A DNA stretch of 64,000 bases. It comes from Diadophis punctatus similis (Eukaryota; Chordata; Lepidosauria; Squamata; Dipsadidae). The stretch spans positions 162,436,547-162,500,546 of the forward strand of contig JALIGW010000001.1 of NCBI GenBank assembly GCA_023053685.1, written 5' to 3'. Both the position numbers and the translations under genes were made by a program. Positions 30,016 to 42,837 of the stretch are shown piece after piece. The notes beneath the pieces were generated by a model. The model saw nothing but the letters and a program-made list of their open reading frames with translations, did not search any database and was not told the origin of the DNA. Numbering within the stretch: position 1 is the stretch's first letter; every line of letters starts with the position of its first letter.

Positions 30016-31689
30016 TTCAAATCCAGAGAGAATATCTGCAGTTTTATGATTCACTGAAAACTGGAATGAGAGTCTCAAATTTTCTAGGACATTTAAGGAA
30101 ATAGCCAATATATTATGAATGTCAAAGGAATAAATCTATTACAGTGATTAGCTATATTGTACTGTAAAAAGACACCAGGTGTTCTTGATATCTGTCTCCT
30201 TGCATTTCTATAAAACATGATAGTGCACTGTGAAATGGCAAAATACCAGGTGCATTGGAGAGTTTTATGTAAGATATTCTCTCTTATCCTTAAAAAGAAT
30301 ATGCTTGATACCACTGCATGAGTCGTGTTACAAAAAAAATAAAAAGAATCTTGCATTAGCACTACTCATACATATCTGAGCAGTATATTCTTCTATTCTT
30401 AAAATTTAACACATCCAATTTAACTATAGCAGAAATGACAAAAATATTTAGTAAATAATAAAAGAATGTAAGTAACAAAAAATCTGATTCAATATACAAT
30501 CTATGTTTGAGATTGAGATTTATAGCACAACACAGTAAACATTTTTGTTTTTTATAAATGGTGCTGAGTGACATCGACTTTTCTAGCAATTTTGTTGGTG
30601 ATTGCCCTATTCTATATGAAAGCCATGACCAACATATACAAATATATTAAATAAGCACCCCTGAATTAGGGAGGGGATGGTTTCACATCTAGCCTTTGCT
30701 ACAAAATAATTGCAGAATAACTACATAATTGCCTTTGAAAAAGAAACACAGTTTTAATAATTAAGTAGCAAAAATGCTCTTGAAAATTAAAAAGATGCAA
30801 GAGGATTAACTAACATGTATTTATCACAGTGTTGCTTGGCAATGAAAAATACCCAGAATTATTTCCTTCTTTATCAGTCTGAAGATATTAAATTATCACC
30901 TGATGTAGAATAATCAGGAAAAAATGTTAACCACATTATTCTCTTGCACATTTTGCTACTAAACTGGTGCACTGTAGAATTTATAATATAACTTTAAATC
31001 TTAAAATGAAATTCATGAGATTGGCAATGGCAGAGATGCACATCTGGTTTCAATGAACCTCATGCTGAAATAAACAATTATAGACAAAATAGAAAATATT
31101 ACAATACTGTAGTAGCTAAGTCCACTGGAGGGGGTGGCTATATCATAATAATAATTTTAGCAGAAGAGACATAGATGTGCTCAAAATTAGGTATACATAT
31201 TTTATCTTCCAGTGAAAAAGCAAACATCATATCAATCCATCCTTCCCATGTATGATCATGGAAAATGTGACCATCTTGCTTAATTTGGGAATTTCTTGAA
31301 AGGTCTATAAATATAGTTCTAGTTTAAACAGACCTGTGGTTCAATTCAGTATAGGGTGTCTATTTTATATTATCAACATATAAAATCTCTATTTATACGC
31401 TAAATGTATACTGCAAAACTATGTTTATAGATGCTTTAAGAAAGCTGTATGATTATTTTAGAAAAAATTTACAGATCCTTATCTGGATAGACATTTCCCG
31501 TTTAATACCGTCCTGTGATCTTCCATAATAAAAGTCCCCTTCTCCCCATTTCTTTAATATTCCTGAAATTATGATTTCTTAATAATCTCCTTGCTATCAT
31601 TTCTCCCTTGTCATATTTGATGAGACTCGATGAGCTCTTGTCAGTTCTAAAACTGCATTAACAATGGATTAAGGTTTGATATTTTTTTT
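30016..31689. other. intronic sequence, nothing recognised
   Basis: AT-rich; could be further remains of the flanking old CR1 copies but no landmark was found. Confidence 0.45.
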
Positions 31690-32640
31690 TCGTGTCTTAC
31701 CTTAAAATTCAACATCAAATGGATTTACCAAGAATGGGTCAGGTCAGCTTAATCTTTGGGGGGGGGGTGCTAATTGGGGGGGGTGCTAATTTTTACTAAT
31801 TGGCTAGCTTTGTTGTTGATTGTAGGGACACTATAGACATAAAATATATTGATATTGGCAAATCATTTTTCTAAAATACATGGACTCATTAGTAAGTTAC
31901 TTAAGTAAAAAGCTGAATGGCAGATTTATTAGATGGATACAGAACTAGTTTTAAAACTACACATCAAACTGCACTGAAATACAAGGGCAGTATTAGAGGA
32001 AATGGTTCTGGAACTGGAACTTTAACATTATCATTTAATGACCTGGATGAAGGTTTGAAAGGGGCTCTTACTGAATCTTCAGATGACATATAACTCGGTG
32101 AATTATACACCCCACACGCTATTCAAAAGAAGTATCTAGTAAACTGTTAGGAACAGCCTTCCCCAAATTATTAACAGTGATGTCTTTTGAAAGCATTACT
32201 GGCAATCTTGGCATAAAGCAAAACATGCTTTATGAAGCAACGCTTTGAATGATTTACACAGATCTACTACATAATACCCTAGAAGACAGAAAGAATATCC
32301 AAATATTTTGTCAATTACAGAAATAGTCTGAAAATAGGCTGAAACTTAATAGTAAGTAACTCTATTTACTTAGGATAAATACATCAAACAGACAGATGTG
32401 GAATATTTAACTTGGTAATAATGCATCTGAAAAGAATCTTAAGAGTTGTAGTTGATTGCAAACTGAATATGAGTCAGCAGTATTATATAGTTACAAAAAA
32501 AGCAAATGCAATTTTGGATCACATCAGTAAAAGTATAGTTTCAAAATCATAGACTATAACAGTTGGCCAGACTACCGTGTCCACAGTAAGAAAGACTCAG
32601 GAAACAGGAAGCAACAAAGGGCAATATTGATTATCAATAC
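31690..32640 (+). mobile_element. old CR1 LINE, reverse transcriptase region
   Basis: Matches the CR1 pattern throughout. GATTTACCAAGAATGGGTCA (31719; F-A-K-n-G-Q type) is followed by ATTGATATTGGCAAATCATT (31847; the D-F-S-K-A-F motif A, mutated), TTTAATGACCTGGATGAAGG (32035; F-N-D-L-D-E-G) and CAAACTGAATATGAGTCAGC (32459; L-N-M-S-Q), then AAAAAAAGCAAATGCAATTTT and GGAAGCAACAAAGGGC. Many stops; fossil. Confidence 0.72.
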
Positions 32641-35620
32641 CATCAATATTGACTGGAAATCAAGTTTTAAAAGGAGACAATAAAGGAAATTACTTGTAAA
32701 AAACAGTAAGGAATGTGATGTAGCACTTTTCACTGCTTGTAGTGTTGTATGGAGACTTATCAAGATTTCTTTATTTATAAGATTTATATGGCTACTCATC
32801 TTATACAATATAAAGCAGGTGGCTAATAACAATCCAACCACTAAAAATGTATAGAAAATAAAAACCAGAACTCTGGAAAATTAAACAAGACCAAATAAAA
32901 TCCATCACACTTCAACCAAGATGTGTTCTTAATCATTCCGCAATGTGTAGCAATGGTCAAATTACCTACTGAACAAAGATTAAATATTTTTAAAAGCTTC
33001 CTAAATGTACAAATGAAACAAACATCAAGAAAGCATCCCTTTGTAAGATGTTCATGCAAATCTTCAATCTAGATTTCTGGAGTGAGCAGAGGATTCAATT
33101 CAATGGGCTAAACTGTCCTTTTCAATTCTATCAAAAAGTTTGTATGGAAGAACATTAGACTCTGCTCACTTGCAGTTTTGTTTGTTAAGCAAAACCCTGA
33201 TCTTAAGTTAATGCAAATAAGCAGCATTTAAGCCATGATACCATCCTAAGGAAGAAAGTTCTCAGTATATTTTTATATATTTCCAATTACTTATTATTTT
33301 AGTTTGACTTCCTCATGGGTTTCTTTAGAAAGATGAATAGTTTATTTACATCTGAGGGAAATAATCATCCTATCTTTTCTTGATATAGACTATCCTCCCC
33401 ATTTCTTACATACAATATTTCTGTTCATAAAAATCACATATCCTCATAGCTGAAGAAATGGACAAGCTGATGTAAATCATGTTTTCTATTAAAAGAATCA
33501 ACACCTAATCTATTATAATATCTATGTGAAAGGTAAATTATTTTTTTCCTTGAAATCATTACCATTGACCAAGGGGAAAGAAAGTAAATCATGCACAAAA
33601 AGTTAGTTACAGGAAAGCAGGTGGCTTTGAAATGGAAAAGTGGACTCTGACATTGAGTAAGGAGGCCTTGACAAGGATCTGACAAGTATGTCAGATCAGT
33701 GGAAAAAGAACCCCTCTCCCTTCAATCCCATACAAGTTTTTCTAGAAATTTCAATCTGACAGGAGCTTCACACTACAGATATCCTTACTCTACCAGGAAC
33801 TGTCACTTTTTAAACCACATTTTCATCCTGTTTTATTCCCACCTTTCTTTTGCCTTCCTTCCCAATATACCAATCCTTTCCCGTTTTTTATTCCTGATTT
33901 TGTACTTCATGAGGGTTTTTTTCATTTCCGCTAAGGAAATGTGGAGCGAGGAGTGCGTGGGCTGACAGACAAGGGAAAAAAGTTAACTGCTAGGCTACCA
34001 GCACTCTTCTTTGTTTTAGTCTATGTTGTCTGAATAACATGTGAGCAAGGAAAGCTGACAGAAAGGCTGCCTGGCTATCAAATTGTGTTTCTTCCTGCAT
34101 AGAATAATATCCCACTGAAAGTGATTATGTATATAAGAATAAAGATACTGGAAGGCAACAACTACATTAAACCGAATCATGTTTACTCATACACTAAGTC
34201 AGTTTATAGCACAAGATCATTAATACATCAGTATAATAATGCAGTTACAAACACTGCTGCTAGAGTGGGAATCATAGCCTATTCATCTATATTTTTCTCA
34301 TCTTCAGACCCACACCCTTCTGCACTGTAACAGTCACAAAATGCCACATTTATATTAAGGATTTGTCATCTACTATATGACTGTATCAATGTTGGTCATA
34401 TCTTTAATGAAAGACTTTGTTATACTACTGTGCCCCAGCTTCAATTTCTATCTGGAAAATGGGAGAGAAAATGATCTTCCTTCTGTGAAGTCCTTTGGAT
34501 AAGGCAATACAACTTTGGCTTTTATTAGAATCGTTAATTGAGCATTGAGTTATTTAAAACTAATGTGTTGTACTCCAAAACCAAAGTCAGACAATTACTC
34601 ATTAGTAGAAAGACACTAGATTCTGTTAAACACACACTCTACAGCTAGCACAAAAAGTACACATAAATTATGACTAAATAGGTTACAGGAAGATTTAGCA
34701 ACTGAGTTTTGTTTTATAAGACACTAAGTGTTTTATCAATGACTCTGAGTCATAAATCAGGTGAACAGAATAGGACAGTTGTTAATAGTACAATAATACA
34801 CCAGAATAGTTATTTAAGTCTCATGTGGCCCTCAAAGATCATGGAGTCAACACTATTTTCTTTTACTGAAATCTATTTTTAGAATTAGAAGGCCAACAAA
34901 TCCCTCTGATCAAAAGGGTCGACACAAAGGCTGAAAATTAGGAGTTTGCAAACTGATAACTACTTTAATACGTTAAATATTAATTGTTAAATTTAACTAT
35001 TTAAACTATTAAAATTGCAACTGGAAGAAAAAGCTAGCATTAAAATAAATCATGCAGAATTTCACTTGCACTGACTGACATGCACTATCTAATTCTATTT
35101 CTTGATTCTAGTTTTCTCTTACAGGGAAATAGAACAAAGTTACTGTGATATCATCCATTATAGCAATGCATTCAGTAATTGTGATTTGCCACATAATTCA
35201 CACTTAGATCCTATTTTGGCTTCAAGAAGCTCAGCATATTATCCAATTCCCCCTCCTATTTCATTTACCTTCAAAGTAATTATGTGGGAAGTTTAGGGTA
35301 AGAAAAAGTAATTAATTCAGTAAACTTCACGGGTGAATAGAACCTGAACCCAAAAATTTAACCACTATTGAAAAGAGATTGTGTTTGTGCCAAAGCAAAT
35401 ATTGTTTAATATGCTGCTACCTGCCTTAAAAAATGAAAGACTGGAAAAGTATGAATCAAATAATAAAAAATAATATTCTTTTAAAAAGGTAATCCTGTCC
35501 TTTTTGGGGTGGGAAATCCATTCATATCAGTTAGTTATCCCAGCATAAACCAGGGGAAAAAATTCAGTAATGTCATGTTATTGAGAAACCATTAATGGAA
35601 GAAATAAAAAAACAGAAAAG
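32641..35620. other. intronic sequence, nothing recognised
   Basis: AT-rich unique-looking sequence between the old CR1 and the mariner element. Reading frames up to 89 codons are present but match nothing known to me. Confidence 0.45.
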
Positions 35621-35622
35621 TA

Positions 35623-36590
35623 CAGGGTGTCAAAACGTAATGCCATTTTCTTTAGGACAAGTATAATTACCAACACAGGAACATGTAGCATACATCAAAA
35701 TGAAGCTGGTCCTCTGTGGATCATATCCTTACTTCTCAACATAGTCACCATTTCTCTCAATAGCAATGTTCCACCTTCGAATGAGAGCATGTATCCCTGC
35801 CTTGTAAAATTTTGTTGACTGTTCTTTGAGCCACTTCTTCACTGCAGTTTTCACTTCCTCGTCACTGGAATAATGTTTGCCTCTAAAACCCTCTTTCATG
35901 GGGCCGAAGAGATGATAGTCTGAAGGCACTAAGTCTGGTGAGTATGGAGGATGCGGTAAAGTTGTCCACCCGAATGAGGCGATTGTCTCCCTTGTCCTGA
36001 AGCTTGTGTGTGGTCGAGCATTGTCATGCAGAAGGACGACTTTGTCGATTGGGAAGTTGGGTCTCACTCGTCGGATTTTTGCTCTGAGCCTCTTCAGGGT
36101 CTCAGAGTTTATTGAGTTTAGGCCTCAGAGTTTATTGTTTCTCCTCTTGGCAAGAAATCCACCAGAATGATAGCTGGAAAAATCATGGCGACTGTCTTTT
36201 GGGATGCTCAAGGTGTCGTTCTGGTTGATTTCTTGCCAAATGGACAACTTTACCACATCCTCCATACTCACCAGAATTAGCGCCTTCAGACTATCATCTC
36301 TTCGGCCCCATGAAAAGAGGGTTTGAGAGGCAAACATTATTCCAGTGACGAGGAAGTGAAAACTGCAGTGAAGAAGTGGCTCAAAGAACAGTCAACAAAA
36401 TTTTACGAAGCAGGGATACATGCTCTCATTCGAAGGTGGAACATTGCTATTGAGAGAAACGGTGACTATGTTGAGAAGTAGGGATGTGATCCACAGAGGA
36501 CAAGCTTCATTTTGATGTATGTTACATGTTCCTGTGTTGATAATTATACCTGTCCTAAAAAAAATGGAATTACTTTTTGACTCACCCTTG
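35623..36590. mobile_element. mariner element with two outward-facing 3' ends
   Basis: TA dinucleotides flank the element (35621-35622 and 36591-36592), and its ends CAGGGTGTCAAAACGTAATG and CAAGGGTGAGTCAAAAAGTA (right end in reverse complement) are mutual inverted repeats. The left half (35623 to about 36176) read on the minus strand encodes the C-terminal part of a mariner transposase: ETLKRLRAKI, VVLLHDNARPH with the second catalytic Asp, PPYSPDLVPSDYHLFG with the third Asp (D34D spacing), and an end at GDYVEK. The right half (about 36177-36590) on the + strand starts at the earlier VFWDAQGVVLVDFLPNG block, lacks the HDNARPH segment, is frameshifted and ends in the same C-terminus and 3' UTR. 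The first catalytic Asp and the DNA-binding part are missing. It cannot encode an active enzyme. Confidence 0.88.
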
Positions 36591-36744
36591 TATATTATGC
36601 CATGAAAGCAAGGACTTAAGGGGTGCTACTTCTAGTTAACAGTATACCAAGGGTCCAACTATATAAGAAGTTAAATAAATAAAGTATAATATTAAGTATA
36701 GTATAACATGGACAAATAACACCCCAATCCACTTGACAGAGAAA

Positions 36745-36835
36745 ATAGGAGACAGGAATATTAAGTATGTTCGCCACGCCACTTTGAGTTATATATTATA
36801 AAATATATTAAAAAGGATAAAAATGTTAAGAGTCT
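36745..36835 (+). mobile_element. SINE 3' fragment
   Basis: GTATGTTCGCCACGCCACTT, TGAGTTATATATTATAAAAT resembles the terminal 80 bp of the SINE type at 39735 (TATGTTTACCATCTT...TTTGTAAAAAATAAATGC). Confidence 0.4.
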
Positions 36836-37629
36836 AGCAAAGGCTGGTATTGACTTTTTGCAGACAAACACTGGGAAGTAAATGTTCTAATAATAAGCAA
36901 CCACAAATACAGTAGCTCTAACTCAACTCCCATATTTATCAATTGGAAAAAACTCATTATATCATTCAGTCCTGAATCTATTCAACTATGCAGATACAAA
37001 ATTACAGGGAAGTCTAATGTAGTCAAGGAAGAAGTTCAACAAATGATCTGTTCTGCTACCGTACCAGGACTGCAAATGAAAAAGTGGTAGCCCTTTCATA
37101 GGCCACAGGTTTTTTTTTGGTTTTCTGCTTTTTTTAAAACTATTTTTAATTATTTAGCTGAATAGAAAAAAATACACCCACACACCCATACACACATATA
37201 AAAGAACTTCCATACATGTATGTTTGTATGCACGTTTTATACAGTAATTTCAATAAAGGATCTCCGTATTTCATTATAATTGTTCTTCTAAGTGTTATAT
37301 TACATAAAGTTGGCCAATGACCCAAATAACATGTTTTGAATTTGACATTATAATTATCGAAGCATACTCTATATCTTTAAGATGCAAGTAGCATAAGTAA
37401 CTGGGGCCATGCATTTATCTTTTCAAGATAAGGGAAGGTTTTTAGCAGTAAGAATAGCAAGGAGACCAATCCCCATAGTTGAACCATCAGTTTCTAGTTC
37501 CTTCAAAATAATACGATGTCTCAGAGGCAAATTAATATGTGTAATGATGTTTTCCAGAATATAATAATTTTGGGACCCTGTAAGATAATAAAACTTTACA
37601 GCTTAAACTGATTGGAGAGAACATTATTT

Positions 37630-37633
<4 letters not shown>

Positions 37634-37682
<49 letters not shown>
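37634..37682. repeat. (AC)n microsatellite
   Basis: About 24 uninterrupted AC units. Confidence 0.97.
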
Positions 37683-37684
<2 letters not shown>

Positions 37685-38129
37685 ATGAGTCTTGCTTCCT
37701 TTGTATAAGCATCTGGTATAGTTTAACTGAATATCTCAGACTCCAATTCCTCAATTACCCACTCTTCGTTTTTCTTTGCTTTCCTCACAGTCCATATTAG
37801 TTATTTTTCTCACCTGCCCCCCCCACCCCATTTTTACTATCGGCTTTTTTTCAGGACAAACTTATAGACAATTAATATATTAAATTACTAGGCACCAAAA
37901 GCAATAAGCAGCACTTAAGAAATTAACTCTATTTTTTAATAACTATACAGTATCTAATCTATTTCTTATGATCCTGTTATTTTATTTTATTTTTATTAAA
38001 TAAATGTTCTGCAGTCAGGAAGAACCTAAACAAAATTTTCTCCACTATCATATCACAAACTTGCAAAACAAAAGTAGATAAATCAAATGATGTAAATAGA
38101 CAACAGGAACACACCTTAATTCCAGACAT

Positions 38130-38305
38130 TATCACAGGTAGTCTGAATCTGAATCCCAGATTCAGTTCAACTTGCTTAATACCATGGGGATAATGTGAAC
38201 GTTGTAAGCATGAGGACCAACAGTTGTAAGTCACTTTTTTCAGTGCCATTGTAACTTTCACCAGACAATAAATAAATAGTTGTTAAGTAGAGGACTACCT
38301 TTACC
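38130..38305. mobile_element. Tigger-like MITE fragment
   Basis: ACCATGGGGATAATGTGAAC, AAGTCACTTTTTTCAGTGCCA and the end GTTGTTAAGTAGAGGACTAC match the family at 4406-4804 read in reverse. The other half is replaced by a short CAGGTAGTCTGAATCTG stretch, so it is internally deleted. An AATAAATAAATA run lies inside. Confidence 0.6.
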
Positions 38306-38711
38306 CATTAAAAACCAATGTACTTTCCAAAATGATGCATGATATCTCTCAGGCTCCCTGCACCAGCTAACCTTTAAAAAAAACCTCATTTAATAAAATC
38401 AACAGGCAATTGACAAGCTGCTAATATATTCAGTTGGATAAGACTTAGAAGATTGAGGAGGAGCTAAAAACCCTTTCATAATCTTTACTATTACCACTGT
38501 CTCTAGGCCCATACTACAGACCAGTACAGAATAAGCTTTGAAAAAGTCCATGACAGTCATTACAAAAAACATCAGCTTAGCCCAGAAAAATTGGACAGGG
38601 GGGAAAGATTGGCTTGTCTTAACTTTGTTGTGTATAAGAAAAAGAAGAAAAAAAATTAGCTTACCTTAACTTTGTTGTATATAAGAAAAAGAAGAAACTG
38701 TTTAAATATTC

Positions 38712-39266
38712 CCGTGATGGCGAACCAGTGGCACACGTGCCACAAGTGGCACGCAAAGCCATATCTGCCAGCACGGGAGGCATTGCCGTAGATCAGCTCC
38801 AGCGCGCATGCGTGCGCTGGCCAGCTGATTTTCGGCTGGCCACGCCTCCCTCCCCTCCCAGGAGTCTCCAGACGCCCGTTTTGAAGTAAGTAAAGGGCTT
38901 GTGCGGAGGCTCTGGGAGAGCGTTTCTGGCCACCAGAGGGCTCCTGGAAAGCCTCTGGAGCCTGGGGAGAGCGGAAAACAGGCCTTGCAGTCCCACCGGA
39001 AGTTGGGAAATGGCCTCCGGGAGGGTGGGGAAGGCCGTTTTCGCCCTCCCCAGGCTCCTAGAAAGCCTATGGAGCCTGGGGAGGGCGAAAAAATGGGCCT
39101 ACCGGGCCCACCGTGCCATCACATGCCAAAAGAGGGGAGAACGTGGGGGGTCATGCACACATGCGTGGGGAGGCGCATTGAATTGTGGGTGTGGGCACAC
39201 ACGCGCACAACCCCCCCGCTCTCCCCCACTTTTGGCACACAACAGCAAAAAGGTTAGCCATCACTG
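38712..39266. mobile_element. hAT MITE, 555 bp, GC-rich
   Basis: Left end CCGTGATGGCGAACCAGTGG and right end in reverse complement CAGTGATGGCTAACCTTTTT, flanked by a perfect 8-bp duplication AAATATTC (38704-38711 and 39267-39274). The interior contains internal duplications (GGAAAGCCTCTGGAGCCTGG and a variant at 38946 and 39060). Reading frames inside are chance frames in GC-rich DNA. Confidence 0.9.
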
Positions 39267-39734
39267 AAATATTCTGTTGTTATTATTATAATTATATTTT
39301 TAAAAGTTCCAGTATTTCTTGTAATGTTTTGCGACTGACTTGGTCTACCTTAAAGGGCTGACTATGCACCTCAGTCATTGTTATAAAGATGAAAATCAAC
39401 ATGTTTTTCCTGTCAAATTACCTAAATAAAGTTAACATGTGTTATTCAAGAGAATGTTCCCATAAAAGTGAACACTAAACTGGAGATGGTATGAAATGTC
39501 CAGGATGCTGAAGGAATATTGGGGAGCATCTTTTCCAGTTTGCCTTCTAGGTAATGGGCTAGGACATTTTTGAAATCCCTCATAAAATTATCTCAAAACT
39601 CCAAATACGTCTAATCACCTAAAGTATTAGGAAACCTTGGGTTGTATTTGCTTTACCATGTGTTTGAAAAAAACTAATATAAATAAAATTTACTAGTTTA
39701 GCTGGAAAGAAATAATAAAAATGTTGGTTCAGAC

Positions 39735-39875
39735 AATCAGCTCTGAAAAAGGCATTCTCTCTCAGCCCACAGGGTTGTTCTTGTGGGGAAATTAGGAGGA
39801 GAAAAATGTGTTGGATATGTTTACCATCTTATTTGTAAAAAATAAATGCGGGATATAAATAAACAAATAAATAAA
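39735..39875 (+). mobile_element. SINE 3' half
   Basis: CTCTCTCAGCCCACAGGGTT, GTTCTTGTGGGGAAATTAGG and the tail AATGCGGGATATAAATAAAC (39843) belong to the same SINE type as 11165; A-rich tail to 39875. Confidence 0.6.
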
Positions 39876-40677
39876 AATTATCAGTAGGTCTGCTTTATTA
39901 GACTCCCTATTCATGCAGGACATTCAGATTACGATGAAAAAAAACGGTTTTGAATAGCAAAAACACAAGGGCAAGACTAATGGTATTAGGAAATCATGAC
40001 ATCTTCCTCACTTAACACATATTTAAATAAATATTGGGATTGGGCTTTATTCAACAAAGCAATATATGTCTATTCAGTTTATATTTAGACAAGGGATATA
40101 TGTGATACTGCTCCACAGTCATGCACATCTTTTAAACTAGTGAACAACAAAAGATCCTTGCATAATTTGTTTATTAAGACAGACACATGAAGCTCATTAT
40201 ATATACATCCGTTCTACTGCAGCTTATTACAGATGACTAGGCCTGTTTAGAATACAAAGCTGAATAAGAATAGGAATTGCTTTAGTTTCTCAATTGACTC
40301 CCACTTTTCAAGATGTTAACAGCAATCACCAGATGTAAATGCCAGCAACATTTTATCTTGTTTGGGAAAGGAGGAAGGATAGGGAAACCTACACTACAGC
40401 CAGTGAAGGCAGGGAAGGTAGTATACCCTGTGGGTTCTAGTATCTCTGTTCTACCAAGCACCAAGGAGGACAATCACAGCAATACCAAACAGAAAGAAGC
40501 GGCATATGTGGACAAATCAATCTCAGATATAGGAAGCACAGTGACACATACTGCTTTTCAATCGAGATCTAATAAAGGGCAATGGCTAACAGCAAAAGCC
40601 AAGAGTTCACTAAAATTCCTGTATTTTCATCTTTTTTACGCCATCTCCGATCTACAATAAAGGGCTATTAATAGTTT
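39876..40677. other. intronic sequence with one unassigned frame
   Basis: A frame of 115 codons (40313-40660, +) starts MLTAITRCKCQQHF. It has no recognisable domain and lies among repeats; I regard it as chance or a repeat remnant. Confidence 0.4.
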
Positions 40678-40815
40678 AATTTATTTAGGATTCTTATATG
40701 CCGCCCTACTCCCTAGGGACTCAGGGCGGCGTACAACATTTGAAGAACCACTAAACAATATCATATAAAACAATTTAAAATACATTTTAAAAAGCATATA
40801 AAATCTAATGAATGC
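40678..40815 (-). mobile_element. L2-type LINE/SINE 3' tail
   Basis: On the minus strand GCCGCCCTGAGTCCCTAGGG and AGTAGGGCGGCATATAAGAA form the same terminal hairpin as the L2 element at 61040-61080. It abuts a SINE on the same strand and may be that SINE's own tail. Confidence 0.6.
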
Positions 40816-40995
40816 CTGAACTAGTCCTTGCAATTTTCTTGGCAAGATTTCGGAAATGGTTAGCTCTTTCCTTCTTCCTAGACCTGAGACAGTGACCGGC
40901 CCAAAGTCACCCAGCTGGCTTTGTGCCTAAGGCATGACTAGAACTCACAGTCTCCCAGTTAGAAACTGGCTCTCTGTTTAAGAGATTACTGAGCT
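40816..40995 (-). mobile_element. tRNA-derived SINE (same family as 43873-44105)
   Basis: Read in reverse: CCAGTTTCTAACTGGGAGAC, TGTGAGTTCTAGTCATGCCT (B-box region), AAAGCCAGCTGGGTGACTTT, then CCTTGCCAAGAAAATTGC. Shares this order with the copy at 43873. Confidence 0.65.
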
Positions 40996-41189
40996 AATAT
41001 GAATCATTTAGAACAATGAAATGTAGAGCTAGATAGTAGAACACTGTATCCTTTCTAACAAAATTTATCCCTAATGTGACTAGTTAGGGCAGGGGTGGCC
41101 AAACCGTGGCGCATGCGCCAAACGTGGCGCATTGGATGATTACAAGTGGCGCATTGCAATCATCCAATGGACAGAAAAGGCTGATGCTT

Positions 41190-41310
41190 ATTATGCAGGA
41201 AGAAGGGGATCGGACAATAAGAAGGTCGGAATCACTTTCGCTCACTAAAATTTAGCGAGCGAAAGTGATTCCGACCTTCTTATTGTCCGATCCTTTTCTT
41301 CCTGCATAAT
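41190..41310. repeat. palindrome inside the hAT element (arms about 57 bp)
   Basis: The arm 41190-41247 is followed 6 bases later by its near-perfect reverse complement, 41254-41310; for example AATCACTTTCGCTC at 41230-41243 faces GAGCGAAAGTGATT at 41257-41270. Foldback subterminal repeats are common in non-autonomous hAT elements. Confidence 0.85.
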
Positions 41311-41373
41311 TCTGGAGAGCGCGCGCAGTTCGAAGTCAAACTCCGACAGCGACAAAACAAAGCGACAAAGTTG

Positions 41374-41472
41374 GCTCTTCTATGACTTGTGGACTTCAAC
41401 TCCCAGAATTCCTGAGCCAATCATGCTGGCACAGGAATTCTGGGAGTTGAAGTCCACGAGTCATAGAAGAGC
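41374..41472. repeat. second palindrome inside the hAT element (arms 41 bp)
   Basis: The arm GCTCTTCTATGACTTGTGGA and onward (41374-41414) is mirrored at 41432-41472, with a 17-base loop. The core GGACTTCAACTCCCAGAATT belongs to a palindromic repeat I know to be widespread in squamate genomes, so this is probably a small repeat inserted into, or recruited by, the hAT element. Confidence 0.8.
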
Positions 41473-41579
41473 ATAGCAGAGGAGGAAGTAGTCAGTCACA
41501 AGCACCGGCAGCAGAGCAAGCTTCAGAGAAGGGACGTCTTGGGAAACCTGCGCTTGGTGAGTTTCTTTTAATTCGGTTA

Positions 41580-42470
41580 CTTTGCCTTTCTCCACGCATG
41601 GTGCAGAAGGGCTAGGAGGGGAGCCCGGATGGGGGAGAAGAGAGCGTGGAATGCAGGGATCCATCCTCCCCAATCCTGATCAAGCAGTCCTCGGAGGCCA
41701 GCTGCCAGGGGCAAAATCCGTGTGGTTCTCTGGCCAGGAAACTTTGTAATGGGAAGAGTAGGGGGGGGAACCTCTCCAGCTGCAAAGCCCGCACTGGACA
41801 ACAGGAGCCGAAGCAGCCTTCCAAAAGCAAGGTTTTGGAATCAGGGAGGAAAGTTTGGACGAGGTTAGGAGCGGGCGCGTCTTCCAAAGCCCTTTGAGTT
41901 CCATTTCACTGATTGCTCTCATGAGAACTCCGCTACTGCCAAGGCTGCCTGTGAGATGGAAGGGTTTGTCCAGGTGCATGTGGTGCAAGGTGTGGGGTAA
42001 ACCAGCTGCAGTGATGCTTTGCCATTGTTGCAATTCCGATTTCTGTGATCGGGACACAGGGTGCGTTACAGTGCTTGCATCGTGCCAGGCAAACGTCTCC
42101 TGCTTTACCTGCTTTCAGTGATTCGGTGGGAACCACAACCTCGCACCCTGCGTCCCGATAGCAGAAATTAGAATTGCAACAAATGGCTTTCCTCCAGGAT
42201 TTCAAAAACCTTGCTTTTAGAAGGCTGCTTCGGCTCCTGTCTCCCAGTGCGGGCTTCACAGCTGGAGGGGTTTTTCCCCCCTACTCTTCCCATTACGAAG
42301 TTTCCTGGCCGGAGAACCACGCGGATCGTGCCCCTGGCAGCTAGCGTGTGAACTAGTGAGGACTGGTTGATCAGGATTGGGGAGGACGGATCCCCCCATT
42401 CCATGCTCTCTTCCCCAACCTTGGGCTCCTCTCTGAGCCCTTCCCCACCACATGCAGAGAAAGGTGAAGC
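41580..42470. repeat. large inverted repeat inside the hAT element
   Basis: Left arm about 41580-42065 and right arm about 42142-42470 are reverse complements, with moderate divergence. For instance GCAGCCTTCCAAAAGCAAGG at 41812 faces CCTTGCTTTTAGAAGGCTGC near 42209. The left arm holds roughly 155 bp (about 41863-42020) with no counterpart in the right arm, so one arm has gained or lost a block. This explains why similar protein strings appear in several frames on both strands. Confidence 0.8.
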
Positions 42471-42837
42471 AGCTGGTGGCAGGGGAGGGGGGAAGGCACG
42501 GGGTGGGGGGTTCCTCCATGGTGCAGGCGGCTCCGCTCAACCTGCTGGCGCCGGCGGCTTCCCCATCCAGATGAAGTACGATCTTCAACCGGGCATGTGG
42601 AAGCCAAAAAAGTGCATTGTGTTTCAGGTGGCAGGCAGTTCCAGCTGGTGCCGCCACCCAAAAATGCTTTCCTATCCCGGTTCCCCATGGCACATTGCAG
42701 AGCTGCACGCCCTCCTCCTACTCCTCCTCCTACTCCTCCGCAGACTCACTTTCCCTTTCCTCCTGGCCAGAAGCAGAAGCCGACTGCCTGGGTTGTCTGG
42801 AGAAGGGGCAGGCAAAGCCCAGCAAGGTGTTTATGAG

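Noticed and set aside
38899..39267. Open frames of 118-122 codons on the + strand
   Set aside because: They lie inside a GC-rich hAT MITE with internal duplications and resemble nothing known.
40313..40660. A 115-codon open frame as a gene
   Set aside because: No recognisable domain, no promoter or splice context, and surrounded by SINE and LINE fragments.
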